64,000 nt of DNA from Pseudomonadota bacterium (GCA_023412495.1 JAEYNP010000013.1:1-64000), one strand, 5' to 3'. Numbered from the stretch's first letter, positions 1-9,320 are shown. Notes: generated by a model not told the origin, from the sequence alone. Translations and numbers: made by a program.

Positions 1-119
1 GCCATGTTTCGGGCGCCCGCCCTCAAGGGGACCGGGTGCCTGATATTGCGGGAAAGGGGGAAAGAAACGGCGCAATCTCGTTACGGAGCAATGTCATTAA
101 TTCAAAGGAGAGGATACGC

Positions 120-2840
120 ATGCTTAAAAAGGTCCTCAGCATCAACGGATTGGCCCGGACGCTCATCGTCGATCCGGAAGCCAGCCTGGCCAGCGTCCTC
201 CGGGAGCAGCTCCTGCTCACCGGCTGCAAAGTCGGCTGCGGCCAGGGGCAGTGCGGCAGCTGCTCGATCATCCTCGACGGCAAGGTCGTCCGCTCCTGCA
301 TCGTCAAGATGAACAAGGTCCCGGACGACGCCAAGATCGTGACCATCGAAGGCATCGGCACCCCCGAAAACCTCCATCCCCTCCAGGTCGCCTGGATGGC
401 GCACGGTTGCGCCCAATGCGGCTTCTGCAGCCCAGGCTTCATCATGTCGGCCAAGGGCCTCCTCGACGCCAACCCACGCCCCACGCGCGAAGAAGTGCGC
501 GACTGGTTCCAGAAGAACCGCAACGCCTGCCGCTGCACGGGCTACAAGCCGCTGGTCGACGCCGTCATGGCCGCCGCCAAGGTCATCCGCGGCGAAATGC
601 GCAAAGAGGACCTGCTCTTCAAGCCGACCGGCAACAAGATCTACGGCACCACCTACCACCGTCCCTCGGCCATCCGCAAAGTCACCGGCACCTGGGACTT
701 CGGCGCCGACGTCGCCTTGCAGATGCCGGCCGACACCCTGCGCATGGCGCTCGTGCAGGCCGAGGTTTCGCACGCCAACATCAAGGGCATCGACACCGCC
801 GAAGCCGAAAAGATGCCCGGCGTCTTCAAAGTCGCCACCCACAAGGACGTCAAAGGCAAAAACCGCATCACCGGCCTGATCACCTTCCCCACCAACAAGG
901 GCGACGGCTGGGACCGCCCGATCCTCTGCGACGAGAAGGTCTTCCAGTTCGGCGACGCCATCGCCATCGTCTGCGCCGCAACCGAAAAACAGGCGAAGGC
1001 CGCGGCCGAGAAGGTCAAGGTCGAGCTCGAGGAACTGCCAGCCTACATGAGCGCCCCGGCGGCCATGGCCGAGGACGCCATCGAGATCCATCCCGGCACC
1101 CCGAACGTCTACTTCGAGCAAAGAATCGCCAAGGGCGAGGAGACCGCACCGGTTTTCGCCAAGGCGGATGTGGTGGTTGAAAACGACTACTACGTCGGCC
1201 GCCAGCCCCACATGCCCATCGAGCCGGATGTCGGGTTCGCCTACACCAACGACGAGGGCAAGCTGGTGATCCACTCCAAGTCCATCGGCGTGCATCTACA
1301 CCTCTACATGATCGCCCCCGGTTTGGGCGTCGAGCCGGAGAACCTCATCCTGGTCCAGAACCCGGCCGGCGGCACCTTCGGCTACAAGTTCAGCCCGACC
1401 ATGGAGGCCCTGGTCGGCGCCGCGGCGCTCGCCACCGGCCGGCCGGTTTTCCTCGGCTACGACTACTTCCAGCAGCAGACCTACACCGGCAAGCGCTCGC
1501 CCTTCTTCATCAACCTCAAACTCGCGGCGACCAAGGACGGCAAGCTGCTGGGCATGGAGTCCGACTGGTCGGTCGATCATGGCCCCTACTCGGAGTTCGG
1601 CGATCTGCTCACCCTGCGCGGCGCCCAGTTCATCGGGGCCGGCTACGATATCCCGAGCATCCGCGGCATGGGCCGTACCGTCTGCACTAACCATGCCTGG
1701 GGTTCGGCCTTCCGCGCCTACGGCTCGCCCCAGTCGGAGTTCGCCTCCGAGGTGTTGATGGACGAACTGGCCGAGAAACTCGGGATCGACCCGCTGGAAC
1801 TGCGCTATAAGAACGTCTACCGCGATGGCGCCACCACCCCGACCGGCCAGAGCCCCGAGGTCTGGAGCCTGCCCGAGTTGATCGACACCCTGCGGCCCAA
1901 GTACCAGGCGGCGCTCAAGAAGGCCAAGGAGAAGTCCACCGCCGACATCAAGCACGGCGTCGGCATCTCGCTCGGCGTTTACGGCAGCGGCCTGGACGGT
2001 CCCGATGCCGCCGAGGCCGATGCCGAGTTGAACAGCGACGGCACGGTTTCCATCCTGACCACCTGGCTCGATCACGGCCAGGGTGCGGACATGGGAGCGC
2101 TGGCCACTGCTCATGAGGCCCTGCGGCCGATCGGGATTGCCCCGGACAAGATCAAGCTCTTCCTGAACGACACCTCGATATGCCCCAACGGCGGCCCCGC
2201 CGGCGGCAGCCGGTCCCAGGTGGTAGTCGGCCAGGCGATAAAGACCGCCTGCGAGATGCTCGTCGCCGGCATGAAGAAGGGCGGCGGCTACCGCACCTAC
2301 GAGGAGATGACGGCGGAGAAGCTCCCAACCAAGTACCGCGGCCAGTGGACCGCCCCGGCCAACGCCTGCGACGAGAACGGCCAGGGCAAGCCGTTCGCCT
2401 GCTACATGTACGGGGTGTTCATGGCCGAGGTGGCGGTGGAGACCGCGACCGGCAAAACTTCCGTTACGAAGATGACCCTGATTTCCGACATTGGCAAGAT
2501 CGCCAACAAACTGGTGGTCGACGGCCAGATGTATGGCGGTCTGGCCCAAGGCATCGGGCTGGCACTCACCGAGGATTTCGAGGACATCCAGAAGCACTCG
2601 TCCATGGTTGGCGCAGGTTTCCCGTACATCAAGCAGATCCCCGACAACCTGGAACTGCTCTACGTGGAGAGCGAGCGGCCTGATGGCCCCTTCGGGGCCT
2701 CAGGGGTAGGCGAGCTGCCGCTCACCTGCCCGCATGCGGCGATCATCAACGGCATTTACAATGCCTGTGGGGTCCGCATCAGACGGCTGCCGGCGTTGCC
2801 TGAAAAAGTGTTGGCTGGGTTGAAGAAAACCATGAACTGA
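120..2840 (+). CDS. mop: Molybdenum aldehyde oxidoreductase
   Basis: This 906-residue protein oxidises aldehydes to carboxylic acids at a molybdopterin centre and passes electrons through two [2Fe-2S] clusters. The N-terminus has the plant-ferredoxin-type cysteines (CKVGCGQGQCGSC), followed by the second cluster domain with CAQCGFC and CRCTGY. The rest is the two-part Mo-binding region, ending with the active-site loop GASGVGELPL, whose Glu near residue 865 is the expected catalytic base. There is no FAD domain, and the length is almost exactly that of Desulfovibrio gigas Mop (907). I chose the ATG at 120 because AAAGGAGAG lies just upstream; the longer open frame to position 36 lacks a ribosome site. 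It heads the accessory operon that runs to about 12 kb. Confidence 0.95.
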   Translation: MLKKVLSINGLARTLIVDPEASLASVLREQLLLTGCKVGCGQGQCGSCSIILDGKVVRSCIVKMNKVPDDAKIVTIEGIGTPENLHPLQVAWMAHGCAQCGFCSPGFIMSAKGLLDANPRPTREEVRDWFQKNRNACRCTGYKPLVDAVMAAAKVIRGEMRKEDLLFKPTGNKIYGTTYHRPSAIRKVTGTWDFGADVALQMPADTLRMALVQAEVSHANIKGIDTAEAEKMPGVFKVATHKDVKGKNRITGLITFPTNKGDGWDRPILCDEKVFQFGDAIAIVCAATEKQAKAAAEKVKVELEELPAYMSAPAAMAEDAIEIHPGTPNVYFEQRIAKGEETAPVFAKADVVVENDYYVGRQPHMPIEPDVGFAYTNDEGKLVIHSKSIGVHLHLYMIAPGLGVEPENLILVQNPAGGTFGYKFSPTMEALVGAAALATGRPVFLGYDYFQQQTYTGKRSPFFINLKLAATKDGKLLGMESDWSVDHGPYSEFGDLLTLRGAQFIGAGYDIPSIRGMGRTVCTNHAWGSAFRAYGSPQSEFASEVLMDELAEKLGIDPLELRYKNVYRDGATTPTGQSPEVWSLPELIDTLRPKYQAALKKAKEKSTADIKHGVGISLGVYGSGLDGPDAAEADAELNSDGTVSILTTWLDHGQGADMGALATAHEALRPIGIAPDKIKLFLNDTSICPNGGPAGGSRSQVVVGQAIKTACEMLVAGMKKGGGYRTYEEMTAEKLPTKYRGQWTAPANACDENGQGKPFACYMYGVFMAEVAVETATGKTSVTKMTLISDIGKIANKLVVDGQMYGGLAQGIGLALTEDFEDIQKHSSMVGAGFPYIKQIPDNLELLYVESERPDGPFGASGVGELPLTCPHAAIINGIYNACGVRIRRLPALPEKVLAGLKKTMN

Positions 2841-2851
2841 TAAAAGAGTTG

Positions 2852-2939
2852 CGAGTACTGAGTACTGAGTCCTGAGTTTTGATTTATTCAGGACTCACGT
2901 TCTTCTCACTCAGCACTCAGTACTCAGTACTCAGTACTG
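2852..2939. repeat. Inverted AGTACTGAGT repeat
   Basis: Tandem AGTACTGAGT units on the left face their reverse complement (ACTCAGTACT units) on the right across a short AT-rich loop, so the RNA can fold into a long hairpin. A second copy of the same family lies at 12625-12687. It sits in the 105-base gap between mop and the next gene and may attenuate or process the operon message. Confidence 0.8.
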
Positions 2940-2945
2940 TTTTTT

Positions 2946-5207
2946 ATGGATCAACAGGAACTTCGCGACTGGGAATCCAGATGTATTCAGGAAGAGCCCC
3001 CGGCCTGCCGGGCCGGGTGCCCTCTTTCGGTGGATGCCCGGGCGTTTTCATTGGCCATGGCGAAAGGCGACATGGCCGGGGCCCGGACAATCTTGGAGAA
3101 GAGCATGCCGCTTGCCGGCATCGTCGCACGGCTGTGCGAGGCCCCCTGTGAAAACTTCTGCATACGGGGGCCGCTCGGCGGTCCCATTGCCATAGGGCTG
3201 CTCGAACGGGCCTGCGTGGCCTCCGCCCCTTCGCGGGGCAAGATTCTCCGCCTGCCCCCGCGTCCCAAAAAAGTGACGGTCATCGGCGGTGGGCCGAGCA
3301 GCCTGACCGTAGCCTTCGACCTGGCAAAAAAAGGCTATCCGGTAACCCTTTTCCACCGCCCCCCCGGCCCCGGAGGCCGGCTGCGCGACCTGCCCGAAAG
3401 CACCCTGCCTGCGGAAGTGCTCGAAGAAGAATTACAGCGGCTTATGAGCCTCGGCGTCGAATTTCGGGACGTCGCCGAATTGAACGCGGCGCTCCGTGCG
3501 TCGGCCGCAGGCGATGCCTGCTACATAGGCCGGGACGATGTGCTCGCAGGCGACCTGACCGCCATGCTCGAAGGGCACGATTCCGTAACCTTTGCGCTTA
3601 CCGAACCTGGTCTTTTCACCGGTGGCACAAGCCCCGCCGACCACCCGTTCCGCCTCATCACCGATGTTTCCCAGGGCCGGGAGGCGGCGGTCTCCATCGA
3701 CCGATTTCTGCAGGGGGCGTCGCTCACCGCCAGTCGCGTCTCGCTGCGACACGGACAGACAGATCTCTTCACCCAGACCAAACATATCGCTCCGGCTGAT
3801 CGGGTGGTGCCCGCAGGCTCGAGCGGCTTCACCGGCGAGGAGGCGGTCCGGGAGGCCGGGCGGTGCATAGACTGCCAGTGCCTGGAATGCGTCCGCCACT
3901 GCGTCTATCTCGCGGAATACAAGGCCTATCCCAAAACCTACGCCCGGCGGGTCTACAACAACTCAGCCATCGTCAAGGGCATCCACCAGGCCAACCGCTT
4001 CATCAACAGCTGCACACTCTGCCGCCAGTGCGAGACCCTCTGTCCCAAGGATTTTTCCATGGCAGACCTATGCCGCGAAGCCCGGGAGCAGATGGTCCGC
4101 GAGAACCGCATGCCGCCCTCGGCCCACTGGTTCGCCATGGAGGAGATGCGCTCCGCGGCAGGCGAAAACGGCCTGGTCCGCCATGCCCCGGGCCTGTCCG
4201 AAAGCGCCGCCATCTTCTTCCCCGGCTGCCAGCTGGCCGGCATCCGGCCGCAGCAGACCCTCGCTCTCTACGACCGGCTGCGCCAACTGGATCCGGCAAC
4301 CGGCATCTGGCTCGACTGCTGCGGCGCTCCCGCCCACTGGGCCGGACGGGCCGAGGAATTGGCCGAAATGACGGCGCGGCTTGAAGAGACCTGGACGGCG
4401 ATGGGCCGCCCGTGGGTCCTGACCGCCTGCTCCACCTGCCTGAAAATGTTCCGGGAGCGCCTGCCGCATATGAACGCCGTCACGGTGTGGTCGGTGCTCG
4501 CGAAGGTACCCGTCGCGGCGGCCGCACCCCTTCCTCCCCTGTCCCTCTCCGATCCCTGCACCGCCAGGCACGACGAGGCGACCAGAACCGCGGTGCGCAG
4601 CCTCCTTACCGCGGCCGGCCAGCCCCTCGCCCCGCTCTCGATGTCCGGGGAACTCACCGAATGCTGCGGCTTCGGCGGGCTGATGGACAACGCCGCCCCG
4701 GAAACGGCCAGGAAGGTGAGGGCGGCACGGGCAGCCCAGTCCGACGCGGGCTTTATCACCTACTGCGCCATGTGCCGGGACCAGCTCGCCAAAACAGGCA
4801 AGCCGGTCCTTCATCTGCTCGACATCCTCTTTGCCGACGCCTCCCGCCCGGCCGACGAGCCGCCCGCGTCAATCTCGGCCCGGCGGGAGAACCGGCGGCG
4901 GCTGAAGGCCGAGATCCTCGCCCGGTACTCCGAAGCGGAACCCCCGCCGCGGCAGGAATGGGAGGAACTGACGCTGGTTATCCCCGCGCCGGTGGCGAAG
5001 CTCCTCGAGGAACGGAGGATTCTCGAAGACGATATCCGCCGGGTGCTGTTCGCCTCAAAAGACGGAGGCTCGTGCTTCGTCCACGCGGACGGCCGCCGGC
5101 TGGCCTCGGCCCGCCTGGGCGAGGTCACCTTCTGGGTAGAATACCGCTTGGCGGGGGATACGTACCATATCGAACGCTGCTGGAGTCACCGCATGACCAT
5201 TCAATAA
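2946..5207 (+). CDS. FAD/Fe-S oxidoreductase with CCG domains (DVU_1558-like)
   Basis: This 753-residue protein combines modules used for electron transfer. Residues 1-100 resemble the GltD-type N-terminal Fe-S domain (CRAGCPLSVDA, then CEAPCENFC). Next is an FAD Rossmann motif (VTVIGGGPSS near residue 115). Two ferredoxin-like cysteine clusters follow (CIDCQCLECVRHC and CTLCRQCETLC), then two HdrD-type cysteine-rich CCG segments (LDCCGAP and TECCGFGG). The C-terminal 110 residues match nothing I recognise. No clear ribosome site precedes the ATG, but the N-terminal Fe-S motif requires this start. Its place directly after mop suggests that it is the electron acceptor or donor of the aldehyde oxidoreductase; that role is inference. 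Confidence 0.82.
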   Translation: MDQQELRDWESRCIQEEPPACRAGCPLSVDARAFSLAMAKGDMAGARTILEKSMPLAGIVARLCEAPCENFCIRGPLGGPIAIGLLERACVASAPSRGKILRLPPRPKKVTVIGGGPSSLTVAFDLAKKGYPVTLFHRPPGPGGRLRDLPESTLPAEVLEEELQRLMSLGVEFRDVAELNAALRASAAGDACYIGRDDVLAGDLTAMLEGHDSVTFALTEPGLFTGGTSPADHPFRLITDVSQGREAAVSIDRFLQGASLTASRVSLRHGQTDLFTQTKHIAPADRVVPAGSSGFTGEEAVREAGRCIDCQCLECVRHCVYLAEYKAYPKTYARRVYNNSAIVKGIHQANRFINSCTLCRQCETLCPKDFSMADLCREAREQMVRENRMPPSAHWFAMEEMRSAAGENGLVRHAPGLSESAAIFFPGCQLAGIRPQQTLALYDRLRQLDPATGIWLDCCGAPAHWAGRAEELAEMTARLEETWTAMGRPWVLTACSTCLKMFRERLPHMNAVTVWSVLAKVPVAAAAPLPPLSLSDPCTARHDEATRTAVRSLLTAAGQPLAPLSMSGELTECCGFGGLMDNAAPETARKVRAARAAQSDAGFITYCAMCRDQLAKTGKPVLHLLDILFADASRPADEPPASISARRENRRRLKAEILARYSEAEPPPRQEWEELTLVIPAPVAKLLEERRILEDDIRRVLFASKDGGSCFVHADGRRLASARLGEVTFWVEYRLAGDTYHIERCWSHRMTIQ

Positions 5208-5212
5208 GTTTC

Positions 5213-5292
5213 GTGGGGTCAAATCTTTATCCTTGACATTGTTACTGGAAGTCGATGATTCAAGAAATGTCAAGGTAAAGATTTGACCCCAC
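5213..5292. repeat. 80-bp palindromic GTGGGGTCAAATCTTT element
   Basis: GTGGGGTCAAATCTTTA and then CCTTGACATT on the left are answered by AATGTCAAGG and TAAAGATTTGACCCCAC on the right, giving a near-perfect stem of about 27 bp. Palindromes with this GGGGTCAAATCTTT end are common REP-like elements linked to REP-associated transposases; no transposase is nearby. It splits the operon between the Fe-S oxidoreductase and the small CxxC protein. Confidence 0.88.
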
Positions 5293-5312
5293 CTCGCAAC
5301 AGGAGGAAAACA

Positions 5313-5522
5313 ATGAGTCTCAGGTTCATCCCCTCGGATATGGACTGGAGCTGCGGGCTCTGCGATGCGCCGCTTACACCAGGCACGGTCGAACTGCAGT
5401 ACATGGGCAACATCTTCAAGGTGGAATTGCCCGTCTGCCCGGCGTGCGGCGCCGTGTTGATCGCCGAGGACCTGGCGCTTGGCCAGATGCTCGAGGTGGA
5501 GCAGCTCCTCGAAGACAAATGA
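5313..5522 (+). CDS. Small double-CxxC protein (DVU_1557-like)
   Basis: This 69-residue protein has two CxxC pairs (CGLC near residue 14 and CPAC near residue 43), so it probably binds zinc or a rubredoxin-like iron. AGGAGG lies 7 bases before the ATG. I recall the family being annotated as a DVU_1557-type redox protein that always sits beside a Mop-like aldehyde oxidoreductase; the actual function is unknown. Its last codons overlap the start of the methyltransferase (ATGA). Confidence 0.8.
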   Translation: MSLRFIPSDMDWSCGLCDAPLTPGTVELQYMGNIFKVELPVCPACGAVLIAEDLALGQMLEVEQLLEDK

Positions 5523-6220
5523 TCCCGCTCTACCGCACCGCCGCCGTCCGCGCCGGTCTCGGCCCCTGCCTGCGGCCGGGCGGCGAAACGCTCACCCGTC
5601 GAATTCTCGAGCTCGTCCGTCCCGCCGCGGATGCCCTCATTCTCGACGCGGGTTGCGGCACCGGGGCGAGCATGAGCCTGCTCTCGGCCCATGGCATCAA
5701 AACCGTCCTGGGACTCGATCTCGACCCCGACCTTCTGGCCGAGGCCAGGCAAAACCACAACACAGTCGCCCGGGCCGATCTGGCCCTCCTTCCCCTGCCG
5801 GACGGCTGCCTCGAACTGATCCTCTGCGAATGCGTCTGGAACCTGACCGAAAAAAAGGCGGTGCTGGCAGAGTTCTCCCGGTCACTTGCCCCCGGGGGGC
5901 ATCTGGCCCTCTCCGACATCTACGCCAGGGGCGATGCACCTGAAAACGGCAAATGGCCGGTGCGGTGCTGCTTTTCCCAGGCCACCGGCCTGGAGGAGGT
6001 CCGGGATCTCTTTCTTGACGCGGGATTGAGTGTCGAGGTGCTGGAGGACCATACCACGCTGCTCACCCGGACCGCCGCCGAGTTCGTCTTCACCCACGGC
6101 TCGCTCAAGGGATTCTGGCAGGCGGTGACCGGCGACGAGACGCTTGCGGCCGATGCCTGCGATGCCGCGGCCGCAAGCCGTCCCGGCCTCTTTCTGCTCA
6201 TTGCGAGGAAACAAGAATGA
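5519..6220 (+). CDS. SAM-dependent methyltransferase (DVU_1556-like)
   Basis: A 233-residue class I methyltransferase. The SAM-binding motif LDAGCGTGASMSLL lies near residue 46, followed by the acidic LGLDLDPDLL and then the motif IV region LILCECVWNLTEKK. The start is the ATG that overlaps the previous stop by 4 bases, which implies translational coupling. The substrate is unknown. Coupling to the radical SAM gene two positions downstream suggests that both act on the same molecule, perhaps a cofactor or peptide needed by the aldehyde oxidoreductase (inference). It matches the gene annotated TrsM/DVU_1556 family in related genomes, as far as I recall. Confidence 0.85.
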   Translation: MIPLYRTAAVRAGLGPCLRPGGETLTRRILELVRPAADALILDAGCGTGASMSLLSAHGIKTVLGLDLDPDLLAEARQNHNTVARADLALLPLPDGCLELILCECVWNLTEKKAVLAEFSRSLAPGGHLALSDIYARGDAPENGKWPVRCCFSQATGLEEVRDLFLDAGLSVEVLEDHTTLLTRTAAEFVFTHGSLKGFWQAVTGDETLAADACDAAAASRPGLFLLIARKQE

Positions 6221-6660
6221 ATGAATATGATTTCGATATCCTGAAACTGGCCCGTCAGGGCTACTGCTGCAGCCAGATCGTGCTGCAGCTGGCCCTGGAC
6301 CTGCAGGGTGTGGACAATCCGGGCCTGATCCGGGCCATGTCCGGACTCTGCCACGGCTTTTCCGCCAGTCGCGGAGCCTGCGGCGCCTTCACCGGCGCGG
6401 CCTGCCTCATCGCCTACTATGCCGGAAAGGGCACGCCGGAGGAGGAAACCCACAACCGGCTGCCGCTGATGCTCTCCGAGCTTGCCGCCTGGTTCGAGGA
6501 TTACGGCGCAGGCCGCTTCGGCGGCATCGCCTGCAGCGATATCGTCACGGACAGCACGCCGGACACGTCCGTCTGCGGCGGCCTGGTCGCCGAGTGCTTC
6601 GGCCGGGCCATGGCGATACTTACCGAAAACGGTTTCGATCCGGCGGAGTCCCGGCAATGA
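6217..6660 (+). CDS. C-GCAxxG-C-C family protein (DVU_1555-like)
   Basis: A 147-residue protein of the C-GCAxxG-C-C family. It has a CC pair near residue 15, a GACGAFTGA-type central motif near residue 53 and a late pair of cysteines (CSD and VCGG), in mostly helical sequence. The family is thought to use its cysteines as a redox or metal site, but no biochemical role is established. It is coupled on both sides by 4-base overlaps, so it is an integral part of the aldehyde oxidoreductase accessory operon. The GAFTGA string here is coincidental and unrelated to sigma-54 activators. Confidence 0.85.
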   Translation: MNEYDFDILKLARQGYCCSQIVLQLALDLQGVDNPGLIRAMSGLCHGFSASRGACGAFTGAACLIAYYAGKGTPEEETHNRLPLMLSELAAWFEDYGAGRFGGIACSDIVTDSTPDTSVCGGLVAECFGRAMAILTENGFDPAESRQ

Positions 6661-9320
6661 CGCAACTGCTCGGTATCATCGAAAGTGTCTGCCCCGAGTG
6701 CCTTGCACGAATTACCGGCCGGCTGGTCGGGGAGGACGACCTGGTCCGGCTGGAAAAATCCTGTCCCGACCACGGTCCCTTTTCCACCACGGTCTGGCGG
6801 GGTCAGCCTCCCTTTCTCTCCTGGCACCGACCGAAACTGCCGTTCCTGGGAGGAGAGCGAAGGCCCACGGGGAAAGGTTGCCCTTTCGACTGCGGCCTGT
6901 GCGAGAACCACGGCCAGCGGACCTGCACAATGCTCGTGGAAGTCACCTCTCGCTGCAATCTGCGCTGCCCCGTCTGCTTTGCCGACAGCAGCGGCCATAG
7001 CGGCGGCACAGAGGTCGATCCGGACCTCGATACGCTTACCCGGATGTTTACCGGCATCATGGCCAAGACCGGCGGCTGCAACCTCCAGCTTTCCGGCGGC
7101 GAGCCGACCGTGCGCCGCGACCTCCCGGAGATTGTCGGAGCGGCGCGGGCGGCCGGTTTCACCTTCATCCAGCTGAACACCAACGGCCTCGCCTTCGCGG
7201 GAGACGAAGGCCTTGCGGGACGGCTGCGGGAGGCCGGGCTCTCCTCGGTCTTCCTCCAGTTCGACGGGCTGCGCGACGAGGTTTTCGAGACGCTTCGCGG
7301 CCGCAGGCTCGTGGCCGAAAAGCTGCGGACCGTCGAACGGCTGGCCAGGGCCGGCCTCGGAATCGTCCTGGTGCCGACGGTGGTCCGCGGCGTGAATCTT
7401 GACCAGCTCTGGGAGATCGTCCGCTTCGGCCTCGACCGGCAGCCCGCCGTGCGCGGCGTCCACTTCCAGCCGATCAGCTATTTCGGCCGGTTCCCGGCAA
7501 GCTTCATTCCGGACCACGTGACACTGCCCGAGCTTATGACAGGCCTTGCCGAGCAGAGCGGCGGCCTGCTTTCGGTCGCGGATTTCCATCCGCCCGGCTG
7601 CGAGCATGCCCTCTGTTCCTTTTCCGCCAAATACCTGATGCAGGAGGACGGCCGGCTGCAGCGACTCGGGGAAACATCCTGCGACTGCAGCCCCAAGCCA
7701 GCCGAAGAGGGGGCCATCGCCTCCATCGGCGTCACCGCCCGGCAATGGGCGGCGGCAGACACGACCGGCCCCGGCAGCGAACCGGGCAACGATCTCGAAA
7801 AATTTCTGCGCCGGGCCCGCTCCCACACCTTCACCGTCTCGGCCATGGCCTTTCAGGACGCCTGGAACCTGAACCTCGAACGGCTCCGCGGCTGCTGCAT
7901 CCATGTCGCCAGGCCGGACGGCCGGTTCATCCCCTTCTGCAGCTTCAACCTCACCGCCCGAGGCGGCAACCCTCTGCACCGGCCCCGCCGAGAAACCAGG
8001 CGCCCGACCACCGTGGACGGTCTTACGGCAAACCGGCTCGGCCTGGACCTGCCGCTTACCAGGACCGGGATCGAATCCGCCCAGCTCCAAGCCCTGCGCC
8101 GAACCGTCGATCACGCCAGGCAGGGCAGCCCGCTCTATCGGGAGCGGTTCGCCGGTGTACCGACCGAAAGCCTGCAAACCCTCGCCGACCTTGCCCGGCT
8201 GCCGCTCTTGACCGCCCGCGATCTCGCGCACCAGGGCCACAGGCTGCTCGCGGTCTCGCAGAGCCAGGTCGCACGCGTAGTGACCATGCAGAGCTCAGGC
8301 AGCACCGGTGTGCCGAAACGGCTGTACTTTACCGCCTCGGATCTGGCCTCAACGCTTGATTTTTTCCTTCAGGGCATGCTGAGCCTGATAAAGCGCGACG
8401 ACCGGGTGCTGGTGCTGCTGCCCTGGACCCAGCCGGACTGCGTGGGCGACCTGCTGCTCCGGGCGCTGAACGGCGGCGGGATCATAGCGGAAGGGCTTTG
8501 GCCGCCCCCGCCCGCCGCGGAAATGGCCGAGACTGTCCGCAGGCGGCGGACGACCTGCGCGGTGGGCCTGCCCCAGCACCTGCTGGCGCTCGCCCTGGAA
8601 GTGGGCCCCGGTCATCTGCAGTCGATGCTCCTCTGCTCCGATTATGCCGCACCGGCTCTCCGCCGCCGCATCGAGGCGGCCTCTCGCTGCGAGACCTTTC
8701 TCCACTGGGGGATGACGGAAACCGGCCTCGGCGGCGGAGTGGAGTGTGACGTACACCACGGCTGCCATGTCCGAGAATCGGACCTCCTGGTGGAGATCAT
8801 AGATCCCGCGACCGGCCTGCCCCTGCCGTACGACAAGGCGGGCGAGGTGGTGGTCACCACCCTTTCCCGTGAGGCGATGCCGCTCATCCGCTACCGGACC
8901 GGCGATATTGCCTCCCTCGACCGCTCGCCCTGCCCCTGCGGCGGGGTCACGGCCCGGCTCACCTCCATCCGCGGCCGCGCGGCCGGTTGCCGCTTGGCGG
9001 GAGACGCCATCCTCCACAGCCAGGACCTGGACGACCTGCTGTTTGCGATCCCCGGTCTGCTCGACTACCGGGCGACCCTCAGCCGCCGGGAAAGGGAGCG
9101 GCTCGAGATCGATTTTCTCCTCCAGGCAGGCGATAACGCCACCGGTGAGGAAATCCGCCGAATGCTCTTGCAGGTCCCGGCAGTAATAGATAGTCTTAGC
9201 GGTGGCGGACTCGAACTGGGACCGATCCGCCCGGTCACGGGCTTCGCCGCCAGCCACACCGTCAAACGAACCATCCTCGACCAGCGTCACTCGGGAGAAG
9301 CACATGCAGCACATTCTTGA
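6657..9320 (+). CDS. Radical SAM enzyme fused to AMP-dependent ligase
   Basis: This 887-residue protein joins two enzymes that I recall as separate genes (DVU_1554 and DVU_1553) in D. vulgaris. Residues 1-90 carry extra cysteine motifs (CPEC, CPDHGPF, CPFDCGLCENHG) like those ahead of the core in Tes-type tetraether lipid synthases. The radical SAM cluster is C100, C104 and C107 (CNLRCPVC). More cysteines near residues 320-345 and the FIPFC region near 425 probably bind auxiliary clusters. From about residue 480 an adenylate-forming ligase follows, with SSGSTGVPKR near 545 and MTETGLGG near 685. Relatives of the first half are named TrsS and some carry selenocysteine; there is no in-frame UGA here. 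The start overlaps the previous stop by 4 bases. Substrate unknown. Confidence 0.85.
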   Translation: MTQLLGIIESVCPECLARITGRLVGEDDLVRLEKSCPDHGPFSTTVWRGQPPFLSWHRPKLPFLGGERRPTGKGCPFDCGLCENHGQRTCTMLVEVTSRCNLRCPVCFADSSGHSGGTEVDPDLDTLTRMFTGIMAKTGGCNLQLSGGEPTVRRDLPEIVGAARAAGFTFIQLNTNGLAFAGDEGLAGRLREAGLSSVFLQFDGLRDEVFETLRGRRLVAEKLRTVERLARAGLGIVLVPTVVRGVNLDQLWEIVRFGLDRQPAVRGVHFQPISYFGRFPASFIPDHVTLPELMTGLAEQSGGLLSVADFHPPGCEHALCSFSAKYLMQEDGRLQRLGETSCDCSPKPAEEGAIASIGVTARQWAAADTTGPGSEPGNDLEKFLRRARSHTFTVSAMAFQDAWNLNLERLRGCCIHVARPDGRFIPFCSFNLTARGGNPLHRPRRETRRPTTVDGLTANRLGLDLPLTRTGIESAQLQALRRTVDHARQGSPLYRERFAGVPTESLQTLADLARLPLLTARDLAHQGHRLLAVSQSQVARVVTMQSSGSTGVPKRLYFTASDLASTLDFFLQGMLSLIKRDDRVLVLLPWTQPDCVGDLLLRALNGGGIIAEGLWPPPPAAEMAETVRRRRTTCAVGLPQHLLALALEVGPGHLQSMLLCSDYAAPALRRRIEAASRCETFLHWGMTETGLGGGVECDVHHGCHVRESDLLVEIIDPATGLPLPYDKAGEVVVTTLSREAMPLIRYRTGDIASLDRSPCPCGGVTARLTSIRGRAAGCRLAGDAILHSQDLDDLLFAIPGLLDYRATLSRRERERLEIDFLLQAGDNATGEEIRRMLLQVPAVIDSLSGGGLELGPIRPVTGFAASHTVKRTILDQRHSGEAHAAHS

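Noticed and set aside
28..60. Sigma-54 promoter before mop (GGTGCC near TTGC)
   Set aside because: GG and GC are 11 bases apart instead of 10, and the flanking bases do not fit.
102..1295. Long open frame on the minus strand opposite mop
   Set aside because: It mirrors the codon pattern of mop in GC-rich DNA, has no ribosome site and shows no recognisable domain. Several similar antisense frames opposite lhr, the formate dehydrogenase and the kinases were dropped for the same reason.
2852..2939. CRISPR-like array
   Set aside because: The units are 10 bases with no unique spacers and are arranged as an inverted, not regularly spaced, repeat.
6370..6400. GAFTGA motif of a sigma-54 activator in the C-GCAxxG-C-C protein
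   Set aside because: It is a coincidental string without AAA+ domain context.
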